Origin: Microcaldota archaeon
Lineage (GTDB): Archaea; Micrarchaeota; Micrarchaeia; Micrarchaeales; Micrarchaeaceae
Assembly: GCA_021817565.1 (NCBI GenBank)
Contig: JAKAUP010000001.1
Location: forward strand, 1-49,026
Reading direction: 5' to 3'
Length of the DNA stretch: 49,026 bases
This document shows, piece by piece, positions 33,299 to 41,804 of this stretch. The number at the start of each line of letters is the position of its first letter. The stretch's first letter is position 1. The translations under genes and the position numbers were made by a program. The notes under the pieces were generated by a model. The model did no database searches and was not told where the DNA came from. It was given only the letters and a program-made list of their open reading frames with translations.

Positions 33299-34816
33299 AT
33301 GGAAATAACATTTTTAGGAGCAGTCAATGAAGTAGGGAGGAGCTGCTTCCTAATAGAATCAAAGAGAACGAAGATACTCCTGGATGCAGGAGTAAAGCTG
33401 GGCGAGCCGATAGCCTACCCAGTAATAAAGGACGAGATTATACCGGAGATAGACGGAATAGTGATAAGCCACGCCCACCTTGACCACTGTGGTTTTCTCC
33501 CCCACATATACAGCAAGGGGTATTCCGGTTCGGTTTTTGCAACAAAGCCGACGATAGAGCTGATGCAGGTGCTGCTAAGCGACTATATACGCGTTTCAGA
33601 GGCAAAAGGATTGCAGAAGAACGTTGTGGGACGCATTATAAAGAACTCGCGCATGCTTGAATATAAGCAGGAAATACGCATAAAAGATCTGACAATCAGC
33701 CTTATACCTGCAGGACACATACTCGGAAGCGCTCTCATAAAGGTAAGCGACGGCCACGAATCCGTGATATACACCGGAGACATAAATCTGTCAAGAACCA
33801 GGCTCCTAAACCCGGCAGATCTAAGGCAGCTGGAGGCGGACGCGCTGATCATGGAGAGCACGAACGGCGGAAAGGAGGACATAATGAAGGCAGAGAAGGA
33901 GAGAGAGAACGAGATAGTGGGTATAATAAACAGGTCAATCCTGGCGGGGGGCAAGGTGCTCATACCTAGCTTCGCAACCGGGAGGGCGCAGGAGGTTTTG
34001 CTGATACTTGACGATTATATGCGTTCCGGAAGGATACCGAAAGTGCCGATATACATGGACGGTATGATAAACAAGATGCTCAGGATACACAGGCATAACG
34101 TGGTATACTGCAGGAAGGAGCTGCAGATGAAGATATTGATGAGCGATTCGGATCCGTTCAAGAGCGAGAACTTCTTTGAGGTAAAAGGGAAAGCAGAGAG
34201 GAACAAGATAGCCAGTTCGGACCAGAGCTCGATAGTGGTCACAACGAGCGGAATGCTGAATGGCGGACCAGTGCTCTTCTACATAACAAAGTTTGCAAAG
34301 GATTCACTGAATGTTATGGTATTCGTGGGATATCAGGCGGAAGGAACGTTGGGGAGGCAGATAAAGGAGGGAGAAAGGGACGTAGAGATAGACGGTAAAA
34401 GGATACATATAAGTATGGACGTAAAGTATGTGAGGATATCTGGCCATGCGGATAGGGCTCAGCTCGAGATAATACCGGACAGGATATCAAGGGTAAAGAA
34501 GATATTCGTGGTACACGGAGATCCGGAAAGGTCTGAGTCGATTAGAGAGTTCCTTTCAAAGAGGTACTACGCGATTATACCGAAGCTGGGTTCAAGGCAC
34601 ATGGTGAAGGAATACCAGAGCCATCATCAGAAAGCGGAAGAAACGCACCACCAACACAATACAAACAGGCACACTGCCCAATATGGGCAGCACAGTGCAA
34701 GGAATAAAGAGGCGGAGGAGAGGAGAAGTCAGCAGGAACATCCATACAAGTCAAACGAGGGATACCACCCTCATTTTGAAGAAAAAGGGATGAACAGGGA
34801 GAATACTGAAGCCTAA
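33299..34816 (+). CDS. Beta-CASP metallo-beta-lactamase RNase (aCPSF2-like)
   Basis: A 505-residue ribonuclease. SHAHLDHCG gives the metallo-beta-lactamase zinc site, PAGHILGSAL and YTGDINLSRT follow, and the beta-CASP motifs are present (PSFATGRAQE, TTSGMLNGGP, ISGHADRAQL). There are no N-terminal KH domains, as in archaeal CPSF2-type enzymes, which process or degrade RNA. The C-terminal ~65 residues are an unusual His/Gln/Glu-rich tail, absent from typical relatives. ATG 33299 begins MEITFLGA, matching family starts; a Lys-rich 15-residue extension upstream is rejected. Confidence 0.88.
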   Translation: MEITFLGAVNEVGRSCFLIESKRTKILLDAGVKLGEPIAYPVIKDEIIPEIDGIVISHAHLDHCGFLPHIYSKGYSGSVFATKPTIELMQVLLSDYIRVSEAKGLQKNVVGRIIKNSRMLEYKQEIRIKDLTISLIPAGHILGSALIKVSDGHESVIYTGDINLSRTRLLNPADLRQLEADALIMESTNGGKEDIMKAEKERENEIVGIINRSILAGGKVLIPSFATGRAQEVLLILDDYMRSGRIPKVPIYMDGMINKMLRIHRHNVVYCRKELQMKILMSDSDPFKSENFFEVKGKAERNKIASSDQSSIVVTTSGMLNGGPVLFYITKFAKDSLNVMVFVGYQAEGTLGRQIKEGERDVEIDGKRIHISMDVKYVRISGHADRAQLEIIPDRISRVKKIFVVHGDPERSESIREFLSKRYYAIIPKLGSRHMVKEYQSHHQKAEETHHQHNTNRHTAQYGQHSARNKEAEERRSQQEHPYKSNEGYHPHFEEKGMNRENTEA

Positions 34817-34887
34817 GGGAAGTGATAGGCAATGGCATACGCACGCAGAGAAGATTTAAATAGGGTTCAGAATAAATCCCTAAAGGT

Positions 34888-35244
34888 ATGCGTATGGCAA
34901 AGAAAAACCCTAAGATGAGCAGGAAGGAGATAAAGGATGAAATGGAGGCAATAAAAAAGCTCAAAAATGTTGCATCGATACTGAACGCGGATGAGATGGA
35001 GAATGCGTTCCTTCTTGGCACAAGCAGCGCAACAGAGAGCATGGATGACAGCGTAGCTGGCAATGTTCTCAACAACCTACACGGAAAGAATATAGGTGTG
35101 GAAAGGCTGGAGAGGATGGAAGCGGAGGCGGAAAAGAGGACGGCACGAGGCAGGAAGAAGAAGCAAAACAAAAAGAAGAACGGAAAAGCCAAAAAAGAGA
35201 AGCCAAAGGGAAAGAACACAGTAAGAAAAGTGAGAAGAAAATAG
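34888..35244 (+). CDS. Small Lys-rich protein
   Basis: A 118-residue protein with a helical, partly acidic first half (KEIKDEMEAIKKLKNVA) and a C-terminal third dominated by Lys and Arg, likely to bind nucleic acid. GATTTAAATAG at 34853-34863 is a TATA box placing transcription start about at the ATG (34888, or 34894 with AAAGGT upstream). The stop is 7 bases before tRNA-Ala, so gene and tRNA may be on one transcript. No family is recognised. Confidence 0.7.
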   Translation: MRMAKKNPKMSRKEIKDEMEAIKKLKNVASILNADEMENAFLLGTSSATESMDDSVAGNVLNNLHGKNIGVERLERMEAEAEKRTARGRKKKQNKKKNGKAKKEKPKGKNTVRKVRRK

Positions 35245-35251
35245 AGGGGAA

Positions 35252-35323
35252 GGGCTCATAGCTCAGGAGTAGAGCGCCCGCTTTGCAAGCGGGAGGCCGC
35301 GGGTGCGAATCCCGCTGAGTCCA
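35252..35323 (+). tRNA. tRNA-Ala (anticodon UGC)
   Basis: A 72-base cloverleaf. The acceptor GGGCTCA pairs with TGAGTCC (one G-U); the anticodon stem CCCGC/GCGGG encloses TTTGCAA with anticodon TGC; the T-arm is CGGG-TGCGAAT-CCCG. No CCA and no intron. It lies only 7 bases after a protein stop codon, with no visible promoter of its own, and is followed by the vapBC control region. Confidence 0.95.
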
Positions 35324-35350
35324 CTAAGTCCATCATATCTCGAGTGCGAC

Positions 35351-35432
35351 TTACCAATAATGCGAATAATAGTATTTGTTGGTAAATTTTATACCAAGGT
35401 TTAAATATGTTTATTCACATAATAATTATGTG
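35351..35432 (+). promoter_or_regulatory. vapBC promoter with inverted repeats
   Basis: TTACCAA (35351-35357), TTGGTAA (35379-35385) and TACCAA (35392-35397) form two inverted-repeat pairs ending at a TATA box, TTTAAATA (35400-35407). Between TATA and ATG is a perfect palindrome, CACATAAT-A-ATTATGTG (35416-35432). Such sites are typical operators for toxin-antitoxin autoregulation by VapB. The function is inferred from placement. Confidence 0.5.
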
Positions 35433-35440
35433 ATGATTAT

Positions 35441-35683
35441 ATGCCAAACATAACTTTAGTCGTAAGTGAAGAACTTAAGAGAGATATGGAAAAACATCCA
35501 TCCATTAAATGGTCAAGTGCTGTAAGGAACATAATAGAGCAAAAGCTGGCGGATTTCAAAGAGTTGGAAAAATTAGCGGAAAAGAGCAAGTTTACCATTA
35601 AGGACTGGAAGCTTATAGAAAAGAAGTTATCGAAGAGCATGGCAAAGCACGCAAAGGCGCTTCTTGATGAGAGTAACAGTTGA
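35441..35683 (+). CDS. vapB: VapB-type antitoxin
   Basis: An 80-residue antitoxin. PNITLVVSEELKRDMEKHP and WSSAVRNIIEQKL form a ribbon-helix-helix-like DNA-binding start, followed by a helical, charged C-terminus expected to wrap the toxin. It overlaps the toxin gene by 17 bases. The palindromes just upstream are its likely target. Confidence 0.8.
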   Translation: MPNITLVVSEELKRDMEKHPSIKWSSAVRNIIEQKLADFKELEKLAEKSKFTIKDWKLIEKKLSKSMAKHAKALLDESNS

Positions 35684-36077
35684 TGCGAATATCCTGTTTG
35701 CCTGTTTGATAAAAGATTCGGCGACCAGGCGTATAGTCCTCAACCCTACACTTACACTTTTTGCCCCAGAATTCATTAAGGATGAACTGGCAATCCACAT
35801 TATAGAAATCAGGGATAAGTCGGGTATGAATGACGAGGAGCTATTACGCATGGTTCAGAAGGTATTCGCTCAGATAACATTTGTGCCTGACAAAGACCTT
35901 AAACCATTTTTATATCCGGCTGCCAGCCTGATTGCAGACCCAAAAGATTGGCTGTATCTTGCCTGTGCATTGTGTGAGGATACAGTAATATGGAGCAATG
36001 ATAATGATTTTGGTCCACAGAAGAGGATTAGAGTCCTTAAGACAAAAGAACTTGTGTCGATTGTCGGTTCGCTGTAA
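35667..36077 (+). CDS. vapC: VapC-type PIN domain toxin
   Basis: A 136-residue PIN domain RNase. Acidic residues fall where metal ligands are expected: TVDANI (Asp6), FIKDEL, DPKDWLYLACAL and WSNDNDFG. VapC toxins cleave tRNA or rRNA and are held inactive by VapB. The ATG at 35667 sits inside the end of vapB. The pair follows tRNA-Ala and is AT-richer than its surroundings, which fits the mobile habit of toxin-antitoxin modules. Confidence 0.85.
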   Translation: MRVTVDANILFACLIKDSATRRIVLNPTLTLFAPEFIKDELAIHIIEIRDKSGMNDEELLRMVQKVFAQITFVPDKDLKPFLYPAASLIADPKDWLYLACALCEDTVIWSNDNDFGPQKRIRVLKTKELVSIVGSL

Positions 36078-36209
36078 GCAGTAGATATACCGCAAATTAT
36101 TCAGGTACAGCAGAAAGAAAATCAATAAATAAAGCTGATCTCCGCTCATTTTAATCTGGTAAAAGAGCCCCGCTGAAAAGCATATTAAATCTGGAGTAGA
36201 ATGTACATT

Positions 36210-37307
36210 ATGCATGACTTAATGGAAGTAGAACGCAAGCTCTCCAAGTTGCACAGGTATTCCGAACAAGAAATAAGGGAGATAATCCCAAAACTTGAAA
36301 AGATAAACGAACTGAGATTAGAGAAGGGTGCGAAGATACTTGCCCATTACTACCAGATACCTCCTATACAGCTGATAGCTGACAAGACCGGCGACTCCCT
36401 TGAATTGGCAAGGTATGCCCGCGATAAATGCGGCGGAGAACTTGTAGTTTCATCAACCGTATACTTCATGGCGGAGATGACAAAAATACTCAGCCCTTCA
36501 AGCAAGGTTGTGATACCTGACACAATGGCAAGCTGTTCAATAGCAGAAGGCATGAATGCAGAAACGGTAAAGAGGATAAGAAAAGAATACCCATCAAGTT
36601 CAATAGTGGCATACATCAACACAAGCGCAGCCGCGAAGGCTGAGGTTGATGCAGTGTGCACCTCCGCAAACGCCGGCACAATAATGGAAAGGATAGACGG
36701 CGACCCAGTAATCATGCTACCAGATTACCTCTTCGCAAAAAACATATTCAACCAGTCAAAGGAAAAACTCCCTGTTCGCAGGTATCTTGCCTATAAGAAG
36801 ATACATGGTTCAGAAATAGTACTGGAGGACTTGAGCACAGGAGATGAATCTAGAATAACTACACATGCAGAATTACCAATGCTCGACGAAGGCACATGCA
36901 TTGTCCACAAGAAATTCACCCCTTTTGACATATATCAGTACAGGAAGGAAGGAGTTGTTGATACAGTACTTGCGCATCCTGAGGTTAGACCGGAAGTGGC
37001 TGAACTAGCAGATGTTGTCGGCGGAACTGGGCGGATGATAAAATACCTAAAAGAAAGGCCCGAAGCGAAAAGAGTGCTTTTCATAACAGAATGCGATATG
37101 GCTGCTCCTTTAAGGGAGGAATTCCCCGACCGCGAATTTTTTACAAGCTGCAGGCTGTGCGACTATATGCGCAGGAACAACCTAGACAACTTGACAAGGG
37201 CGCTTGATAAAGAGATTGAAGAGGTAACAGTCGAAACGAGCATTGCAATACGCGCGCTTCGCTCCATGGAAAGGATGTTCGAGCTCTCTGTTGCAGGGAA
37301 GGCATAA
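36210..37307 (+). CDS. nadA: Quinolinate synthase A
   Basis: A 365-residue [4Fe-4S] enzyme that condenses iminoaspartate with dihydroxyacetone phosphate to give quinolinate for NAD. AHYYQIPPIQ, GDSLELAR and the three cluster Cys (MASCSIAEG, AVCTSANAG, FFTSCRLCDYM) are visible, as is HPEVRPEV. CATATTAAAT at 36181-36190 is a TATA box that fits ATG 36210 better than ATG 36201. No NadB or aspartate dehydrogenase is next to it. It works in the same pathway as NadM at 18950-19465. Confidence 0.95.
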   Translation: MHDLMEVERKLSKLHRYSEQEIREIIPKLEKINELRLEKGAKILAHYYQIPPIQLIADKTGDSLELARYARDKCGGELVVSSTVYFMAEMTKILSPSSKVVIPDTMASCSIAEGMNAETVKRIRKEYPSSSIVAYINTSAAAKAEVDAVCTSANAGTIMERIDGDPVIMLPDYLFAKNIFNQSKEKLPVRRYLAYKKIHGSEIVLEDLSTGDESRITTHAELPMLDEGTCIVHKKFTPFDIYQYRKEGVVDTVLAHPEVRPEVAELADVVGGTGRMIKYLKERPEAKRVLFITECDMAAPLREEFPDREFFTSCRLCDYMRRNNLDNLTRALDKEIEEVTVETSIAIRALRSMERMFELSVAGKA

Positions 37308-37334
37308 ATATGATTCTACTTCCAAAATGGTTTT

Positions 37335-37640
37335 ATGGTCGACTTGAGAAAGATAGAAAGGAAGAAGTTGGCCAAGGCCGAATTCTATAAAAGGCTACTG
37401 GACAGAATGGCATACATATCGCTGATTGCAGACATATCCATAGCTGTTGCGACCCTGATATCGATACACATCTACTCAGCGCATGCGGTTCTCACATGGC
37501 TAAACTACGCGCTTACGATAATAGTTGTAGTTACTGTGTTTGTATTCCTCCTATTTGCCTTTGAGTCTAGGTATCATATAAAAATACTGGGACTTATAGG
37601 GAAAGTGGGCAGAAACGCAAGAAGAAACATAAAGAAATGA
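37335..37640 (+). CDS. Small membrane protein, two membrane segments
   Basis: A 101-residue protein with a basic N-terminus (MVDLRKIERKKLAK), two hydrophobic segments (about 27-48 and 57-77) and a basic C-terminus (GRNARRNIKK). Both ends are probably cytoplasmic. It follows nadA by 27 bases and is convergent with the DUF1634 gene (4 bases between stops). No family recognised; function unknown. Confidence 0.6.
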   Translation: MVDLRKIERKKLAKAEFYKRLLDRMAYISLIADISIAVATLISIHIYSAHAVLTWLNYALTIIVVVTVFVFLLFAFESRYHIKILGLIGKVGRNARRNIKK

Positions 37641-37644
37641 GGAT

Positions 37645-38025
37645 TCAGTGCAAGAGCCTGGGTATCAACAGTATCGCAACCATCAGGTCTGTAAAGACGA
37701 TTGTCGTTATAATAAAGTAAACCGGCTCCCTATTCCAGGCGAATATAACAACCGAAGTGAATACTCTTGCAACTGGTGTCATTATCAGCACGATTATTCC
37801 GAGGAACAGGAAACCTATTCCATTAAGGCGCAGGATCTCATGGAGGATCGTTGAGAAGGAGAAACTAACCCCGAGGCCAGGTGCGGCGTTTTGCTGGCCA
37901 TTTGCCCCCAAATCAGCCAGTTGGCCGGTAATAATCAGGAGCAGTATGCCAAATATCATAAGCGCCGCACTCAGTACCACCCCAAATTTTAACACACTCT
38001 CTACATTTTTCTCAAGTTCAACCAT
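37645..38025 (-). CDS. DUF1634 family membrane protein
   Basis: A 126-residue protein with three hydrophobic segments (about 12-33, 68-90 and 103-123), like the DUF1634 family, which is repeatedly found beside TSUP transporters. The ATG directly follows the TGA of the TSUP gene on the same strand, so the two are translated together. It is probably a transporter partner; its role is not known. Confidence 0.75.
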   Translation of the reverse strand: MVELEKNVESVLKFGVVLSAALMIFGILLLIITGQLADLGANGQQNAAPGLGVSFSFSTILHEILRLNGIGFLFLGIIVLIMTPVARVFTSVVIFAWNREPVYFIITTIVFTDLMVAILLIPRLLH

Positions 38026-38880
38026 TCAATGCACCAACACTCCGTGGAAGATCATCTCTATTCCTGCAATCGCAAGCACAAGCATGAAAAACAGCCTTAT
38101 CCTGTTTGTTTTTATCCTGTCCAAAACGTGCGAGCCGTAGAACGAGCCTCCCAACACGCCTATTACAACCGGCGCTATTATTACCGGCTGTATGTATCCC
38201 AACGCCCAGTAAACGCCTGTGCTTGCAGCTGCAGTGACGCCTATCATAAAGTTGCTTGTGGAGGTAGTGACCTTTATTGGAAGTTTCATGCCCCAATCCA
38301 TTCCGATTGCCTTCAGCGTTCCTGAACCTATGCCCAACAATCCGGATACTATTCCGGCAACGCTCATCACTGCCTCCCCGAACCACCATCTTACTCCATT
38401 ATACTTGACCTCCTTTTTACTTGCAAGATCGTAGTAGCTTCCTCTCAATCCGAAAAGTTTCGTGCTCCAATCATCCTTGTAACGCTTAGATGCCTTCTCC
38501 CTGAATCTTGAGAAGGCAGGTATTATGGAAAATATGAGCACAAATCCAAAAATTATGAAGATGATCTCAGGAAGGCCCTTGGAGTATATGAAAGCTGCAA
38601 TGAGCGAGCCGACTATTGCTCCAAGTGTCGTGGCTATCTCAAGCGACATCCCAATCCTTATGTTCGCAATCTTTTCTTTCACGAAGTTTGTCGCAGAGCC
38701 GCTGGAGGTCGCTATGGTGGCGACAAGGCTGGCTCCAGCAGCGTACTGTATGGGCAAACCTAGAAGTATCGTAAGCGCCGGTACAACTACTATTCCCCCT
38801 CCCAGCCCACTTAAAGAACCTACTAATCCTGCTGCAAATCCTATAATGATAAGCACCAGAAGATAAAGCAAGGTTATCAA
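38026..38880 (-). CDS. TSUP family (TauE/SafE) anion exporter
   Basis: A 284-residue permease with about eight hydrophobic segments. The two repeated family motifs are GLVGSLSGLGGGIVVVPALT near the start and GIVSGLLGIGSGTLKAIGMD in the middle. TSUP proteins move sulfite, sulfoacetate, taurine-derived or other small anions. The start is TTG at 38880 with GGTGAA just upstream; no in-frame ATG is near. A TATA-like run at about 38905-38920 lies in the right place. It heads the two-gene unit with DUF1634. Confidence 0.85.
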   Translation of the reverse strand: MITLLYLLVLIIIGFAAGLVGSLSGLGGGIVVVPALTILLGLPIQYAAGASLVATIATSSGSATNFVKEKIANIRIGMSLEIATTLGAIVGSLIAAFIYSKGLPEIIFIIFGFVLIFSIIPAFSRFREKASKRYKDDWSTKLFGLRGSYYDLASKKEVKYNGVRWWFGEAVMSVAGIVSGLLGIGSGTLKAIGMDWGMKLPIKVTTSTSNFMIGVTAAASTGVYWALGYIQPVIIAPVVIGVLGGSFYGSHVLDRIKTNRIRLFFMLVLAIAGIEMIFHGVLVH

Positions 38881-38992
38881 TGGTTCACCAAACTCCTTTT
38901 CTTTCTCTTATTTTTATATTTTTGTACTTTTGGAGCAGCTTAAAAAGGTATAAAAAAGAGTATGTGTTATACATAAAAGTTTATGTGGTATT

Positions 38993-39697
38993 ATGAGCAA
39001 TCCGAATGGCACCATCGGTATGCCTGCGATAATAGGCGTTGTAGTTATTATAATCCTGGTAATCGGGATTTCTGTAGTGCTGTTTTTATATAAGAGCCCA
39101 ACTGCCAGCCTGCCTAAGACCACAACAATCACACCAAGCCAGATAACTGGCATATCTACGCAAACATCTGTTCCACAGTCCCAATCTTCAAACAAATCGG
39201 TATGCGTGGGATGCCTTACAGAGCAGCAGTATGCCTCACTTCTGCATAACTCAACTTATTCGTATCTGTCAATATCGAAAAGCTACGGAACTAGCAGCAC
39301 AGCTACAAATAACTCTGAAACAGATTTTATTAGAAACATAAGAAGCGCATGGTTCGTATCATATGTCCCAAACCCAAACAATGAATCAAGCAACAGTACA
39401 CCTGTGCTTTCTGGGGAGTTAGTATATATAATGAATGATACACCGCATTTCTACTCTGTCAAGCTCTCAAACATGTCCGCAAGCGCATTTGCGATGAACG
39501 ATATAAACAGGTCTTTCGAAGGTATGGAATACACATACATGGGTTCTAATTATTCAAATACGTCGCTTGCCGCGCTAAACGGCGTATCATTCCTTGCCTA
39601 TTCAGGTAACTACCTAATAACATTCACAGCATCGGGCGCATACGTTCCAGAGAACCAGATTGTCTCATACATAGCAAATGATCTTAAACTATCCTAA
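38993..39697 (+). CDS. Membrane-anchored outer protein, paralogue A
   Basis: A 234-residue protein with one N-terminal membrane anchor (about 8-32), a Thr/Ser-rich linker, and an outer domain beginning VCVGCLTEQQYASLL and ending IVSYIANDLKLS. It has many N-x-S/T sites. The next gene is a paralogue with the same plan. The CxxCLT motif suggests a metal site or disulfide. GTATAAAAAAG at about 38949-38959 is a TATA box. Family not recognised. Confidence 0.7.
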   Translation: MSNPNGTIGMPAIIGVVVIIILVIGISVVLFLYKSPTASLPKTTTITPSQITGISTQTSVPQSQSSNKSVCVGCLTEQQYASLLHNSTYSYLSISKSYGTSSTATNNSETDFIRNIRSAWFVSYVPNPNNESSNSTPVLSGELVYIMNDTPHFYSVKLSNMSASAFAMNDINRSFEGMEYTYMGSNYSNTSLAALNGVSFLAYSGNYLITFTASGAYVPENQIVSYIANDLKLS

Positions 39698-39759
39698 GTC
39701 AAAGCGAACGCATAAAAAGAATGAAGAACAGAACAAAAAACAAAATATTGGGTTTTACT

Positions 39760-40506
39760 ATGACGCGAAACATTAAAGGAGGAATGAGCACCCCTATGGT
39801 GATAGGGATTGTAGTTGTCATGATACTGGTTATTGGCGTGGCAGTTGTCCTATTCCAGCATGGCGCAACGAGCACCACAACCCCAGTACATTCTGGCGGT
39901 GCCCAGTCAGGGCAGAAAAGCACAATTTCATCCCAATCCACCATAACCCCAGCCGGTACGTCGGAACTCTGTACCGAATGCCTCACAAAGCAGCAGTTCA
40001 GTTCGCTTATCGGGAATTCAACAGGCACATACAACGCTTCTCCTCAGAATATAGGTTTGGAATACGGTACATCGGTAAACGCATCGCTAAAGGCAGCGGG
40101 CGAAACATCAAACCCCGCATTTAACCAGAGTGAAAACACAAAAAGCTTATGGATTGCAGGATATACAGTATACAACCAAAGCAAAGACCCTGTAATGGTG
40201 GCTGGCGAATCTGTGTCTATTGTGAACAACGCCCCATACTTCTACAAAGAAAGCCTGAAGAGCCTACATCTGAACGATTCCTCGCTCTATTCCACAGAGG
40301 CGGTAAACCAATCATACGAAGGCATGGTGTACACGTATGTGGGATTAAATTCCTCATTGACCGTAAATGGCACAACATACGATACGAGCACATCAACGTT
40401 TATCGGATATTCCGGAAACTACCTGGTGGGGAGCTCATCAACCAACAGCTACATGCCAGCGAATTCGCTGATCGCATACATAGCGCAGGATCTGAAGCTT
40501 TCATGA
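39760..40506 (+). CDS. Membrane-anchored outer protein, paralogue B
   Basis: A 248-residue paralogue of the previous gene: N-terminal membrane segment (about 11-34), Thr/Ser-rich linker, then LCTECLTKQQFSSLI, SYEGMVYTYVGLN and LIAYIAQDLKLS, each matching the first protein. Start choice is open between ATG 39721, 39760 and 39784; 39760 is chosen as a compromise, while 39784 has AAAGGAGG but very tight spacing. A strong hairpin follows the stop. Confidence 0.65.
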   Translation: MTRNIKGGMSTPMVIGIVVVMILVIGVAVVLFQHGATSTTTPVHSGGAQSGQKSTISSQSTITPAGTSELCTECLTKQQFSSLIGNSTGTYNASPQNIGLEYGTSVNASLKAAGETSNPAFNQSENTKSLWIAGYTVYNQSKDPVMVAGESVSIVNNAPYFYKESLKSLHLNDSSLYSTEAVNQSYEGMVYTYVGLNSSLTVNGTTYDTSTSTFIGYSGNYLVGSSSTNSYMPANSLIAYIAQDLKLS

Positions 40507-40515
40507 TCCCGAAAG

Positions 40516-40536
40516 GATTGGGTTTTTAACCCAATC
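40516..40536 (+). terminator. Perfect 9-bp hairpin after paralogue B
   Basis: GATTGGGTT (40516-40524), loop TTT, AACCCAATC (40528-40536). It begins 10 bases after the stop of the paralogue gene and lies 14 bases before the permease ATG, so it can be a terminator, or an operator of the permease gene. Confidence 0.5.
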
Positions 40537-40550
40537 TGATTAGATATTTT

Positions 40551-41801
40551 ATGCTGTCCATAATATCCATCCCTTTATCGGTTATCATACTTCTCGGAGT
40601 TTTTATCCTGGTCGCGTTCAGGCAAAAGACAAAGCTTAAGATATGGCAGATTGTGCTTGCGGGGGCTGCGCTCGTGCTCATTACCGGTCAGATAGGCCCA
40701 GCAATCGCCATTTCTTACATAAATTACACAGTTATCATTTTCCTTATCTGCATATTCATAGTCGGTGGAGCACTTACTGAGAGCGGATACATACAGAACT
40801 TATCCTCCAGGATATTCAGGTCCGCAAAATCCATAGACGCGCTGGTCATATCAGTGATCTTTTTCATGGGCATCACTTCAATGTTTCTGCTGAACGATAC
40901 GATGGCCGTCATAGGTGTCCCGGTTGTTATGCTCTTTGCAACTAGGGAGCACATCAATCCCAAGCTTATGCTATTCGCCCTTATGTTCTCAATCACCATA
41001 GGCAGCATAGCAAGCCCGATAGGGAGCCCGCAGAACATTCTCATAGCATCAAGCAGGTCCATACACAGCCCGTTCCTTGTCTTTTTTGAATATCTTCTCA
41101 TCCCAACCATGGTCTCCCTGCTCTTCCTTTACTTTGTACTAAGGATTTTGTATAGGGATGAATTTAACAGAAGACCCATGCACCACGAACATCCCGCCGT
41201 AAAGGACAAGAAGCTTGCCAAACTCTCGAAGATTTCCCTATCAATAATACTCATCTTCGTGGTTATGGAGATCATTCTCCCATTGTTGGGCATGCCAGAG
41301 CCAAGCATAGCGGTCATAGCGGTGGCGGCCAGCCTTCCGATAATCATATTCAGCAAAAAACGCTTCCAGATAATAAGAGGAATAGACTGGTCAACCATAC
41401 TTCTCTTCATATCCTTGTTTGTGCTTGTGGGGAGCGTCTGGATATCCGGATTTATCCAGAATACGGTGCTCAAGTTGGGCGTGGACGTATTCTCAGTCCC
41501 CACAATAATAATATCGAATGTGATAGGTAGCCAGTTCATATCAAATGTCCCAATGGTGCTGCTTTACCTGAAGCTGATAGAGTATTCAAGCGTCTCGGCA
41601 GTTGCACTGGTGGCTCTTGCAGCAGGCAGCACAATAGCAGGCAACCTCACAATAATGGGTGCTGCAAGCAACATAATAGCCATACAAGGCGCGGAAAAAA
41701 GATACAAGCAAACGATATCTTTCTTCGAGTTCTTGAAGATAGGCGTGCTGGTTACACTAGTAAACATACTCGTATACTGGTTCTTCCTTGTGCTGATATA
41801 A
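40551..41801 (+). CDS. ArsB/NhaD-type permease
   Basis: A 416-residue transporter with about 11 hydrophobic segments from the ion transporter superfamily that includes ArsB, NhaD and SLC13 anion carriers. Family landmarks are FLLNDTMAVIGVPVV, the re-entrant SPIGSPQNIL and the matching second half ISNVPMVLL and GNLTIMGAASNIIA. The ion (arsenite, sodium or a dicarboxylate) is not decided. It starts 14 bases after a strong hairpin and ends 3 bases from the convergent aspS. Confidence 0.85.
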   Translation: MLSIISIPLSVIILLGVFILVAFRQKTKLKIWQIVLAGAALVLITGQIGPAIAISYINYTVIIFLICIFIVGGALTESGYIQNLSSRIFRSAKSIDALVISVIFFMGITSMFLLNDTMAVIGVPVVMLFATREHINPKLMLFALMFSITIGSIASPIGSPQNILIASSRSIHSPFLVFFEYLLIPTMVSLLFLYFVLRILYRDEFNRRPMHHEHPAVKDKKLAKLSKISLSIILIFVVMEIILPLLGMPEPSIAVIAVAASLPIIIFSKKRFQIIRGIDWSTILLFISLFVLVGSVWISGFIQNTVLKLGVDVFSVPTIIISNVIGSQFISNVPMVLLYLKLIEYSSVSAVALVALAAGSTIAGNLTIMGAASNIIAIQGAEKRYKQTISFFEFLKIGVLVTLVNILVYWFFLVLI

Positions 41802-41804
41802 TCC

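Noticed and set aside
35252-36077. Integrated element between tRNA-Ala and vapC
   Set aside because: No repeat of the tRNA 3' end and no integrase were seen downstream.
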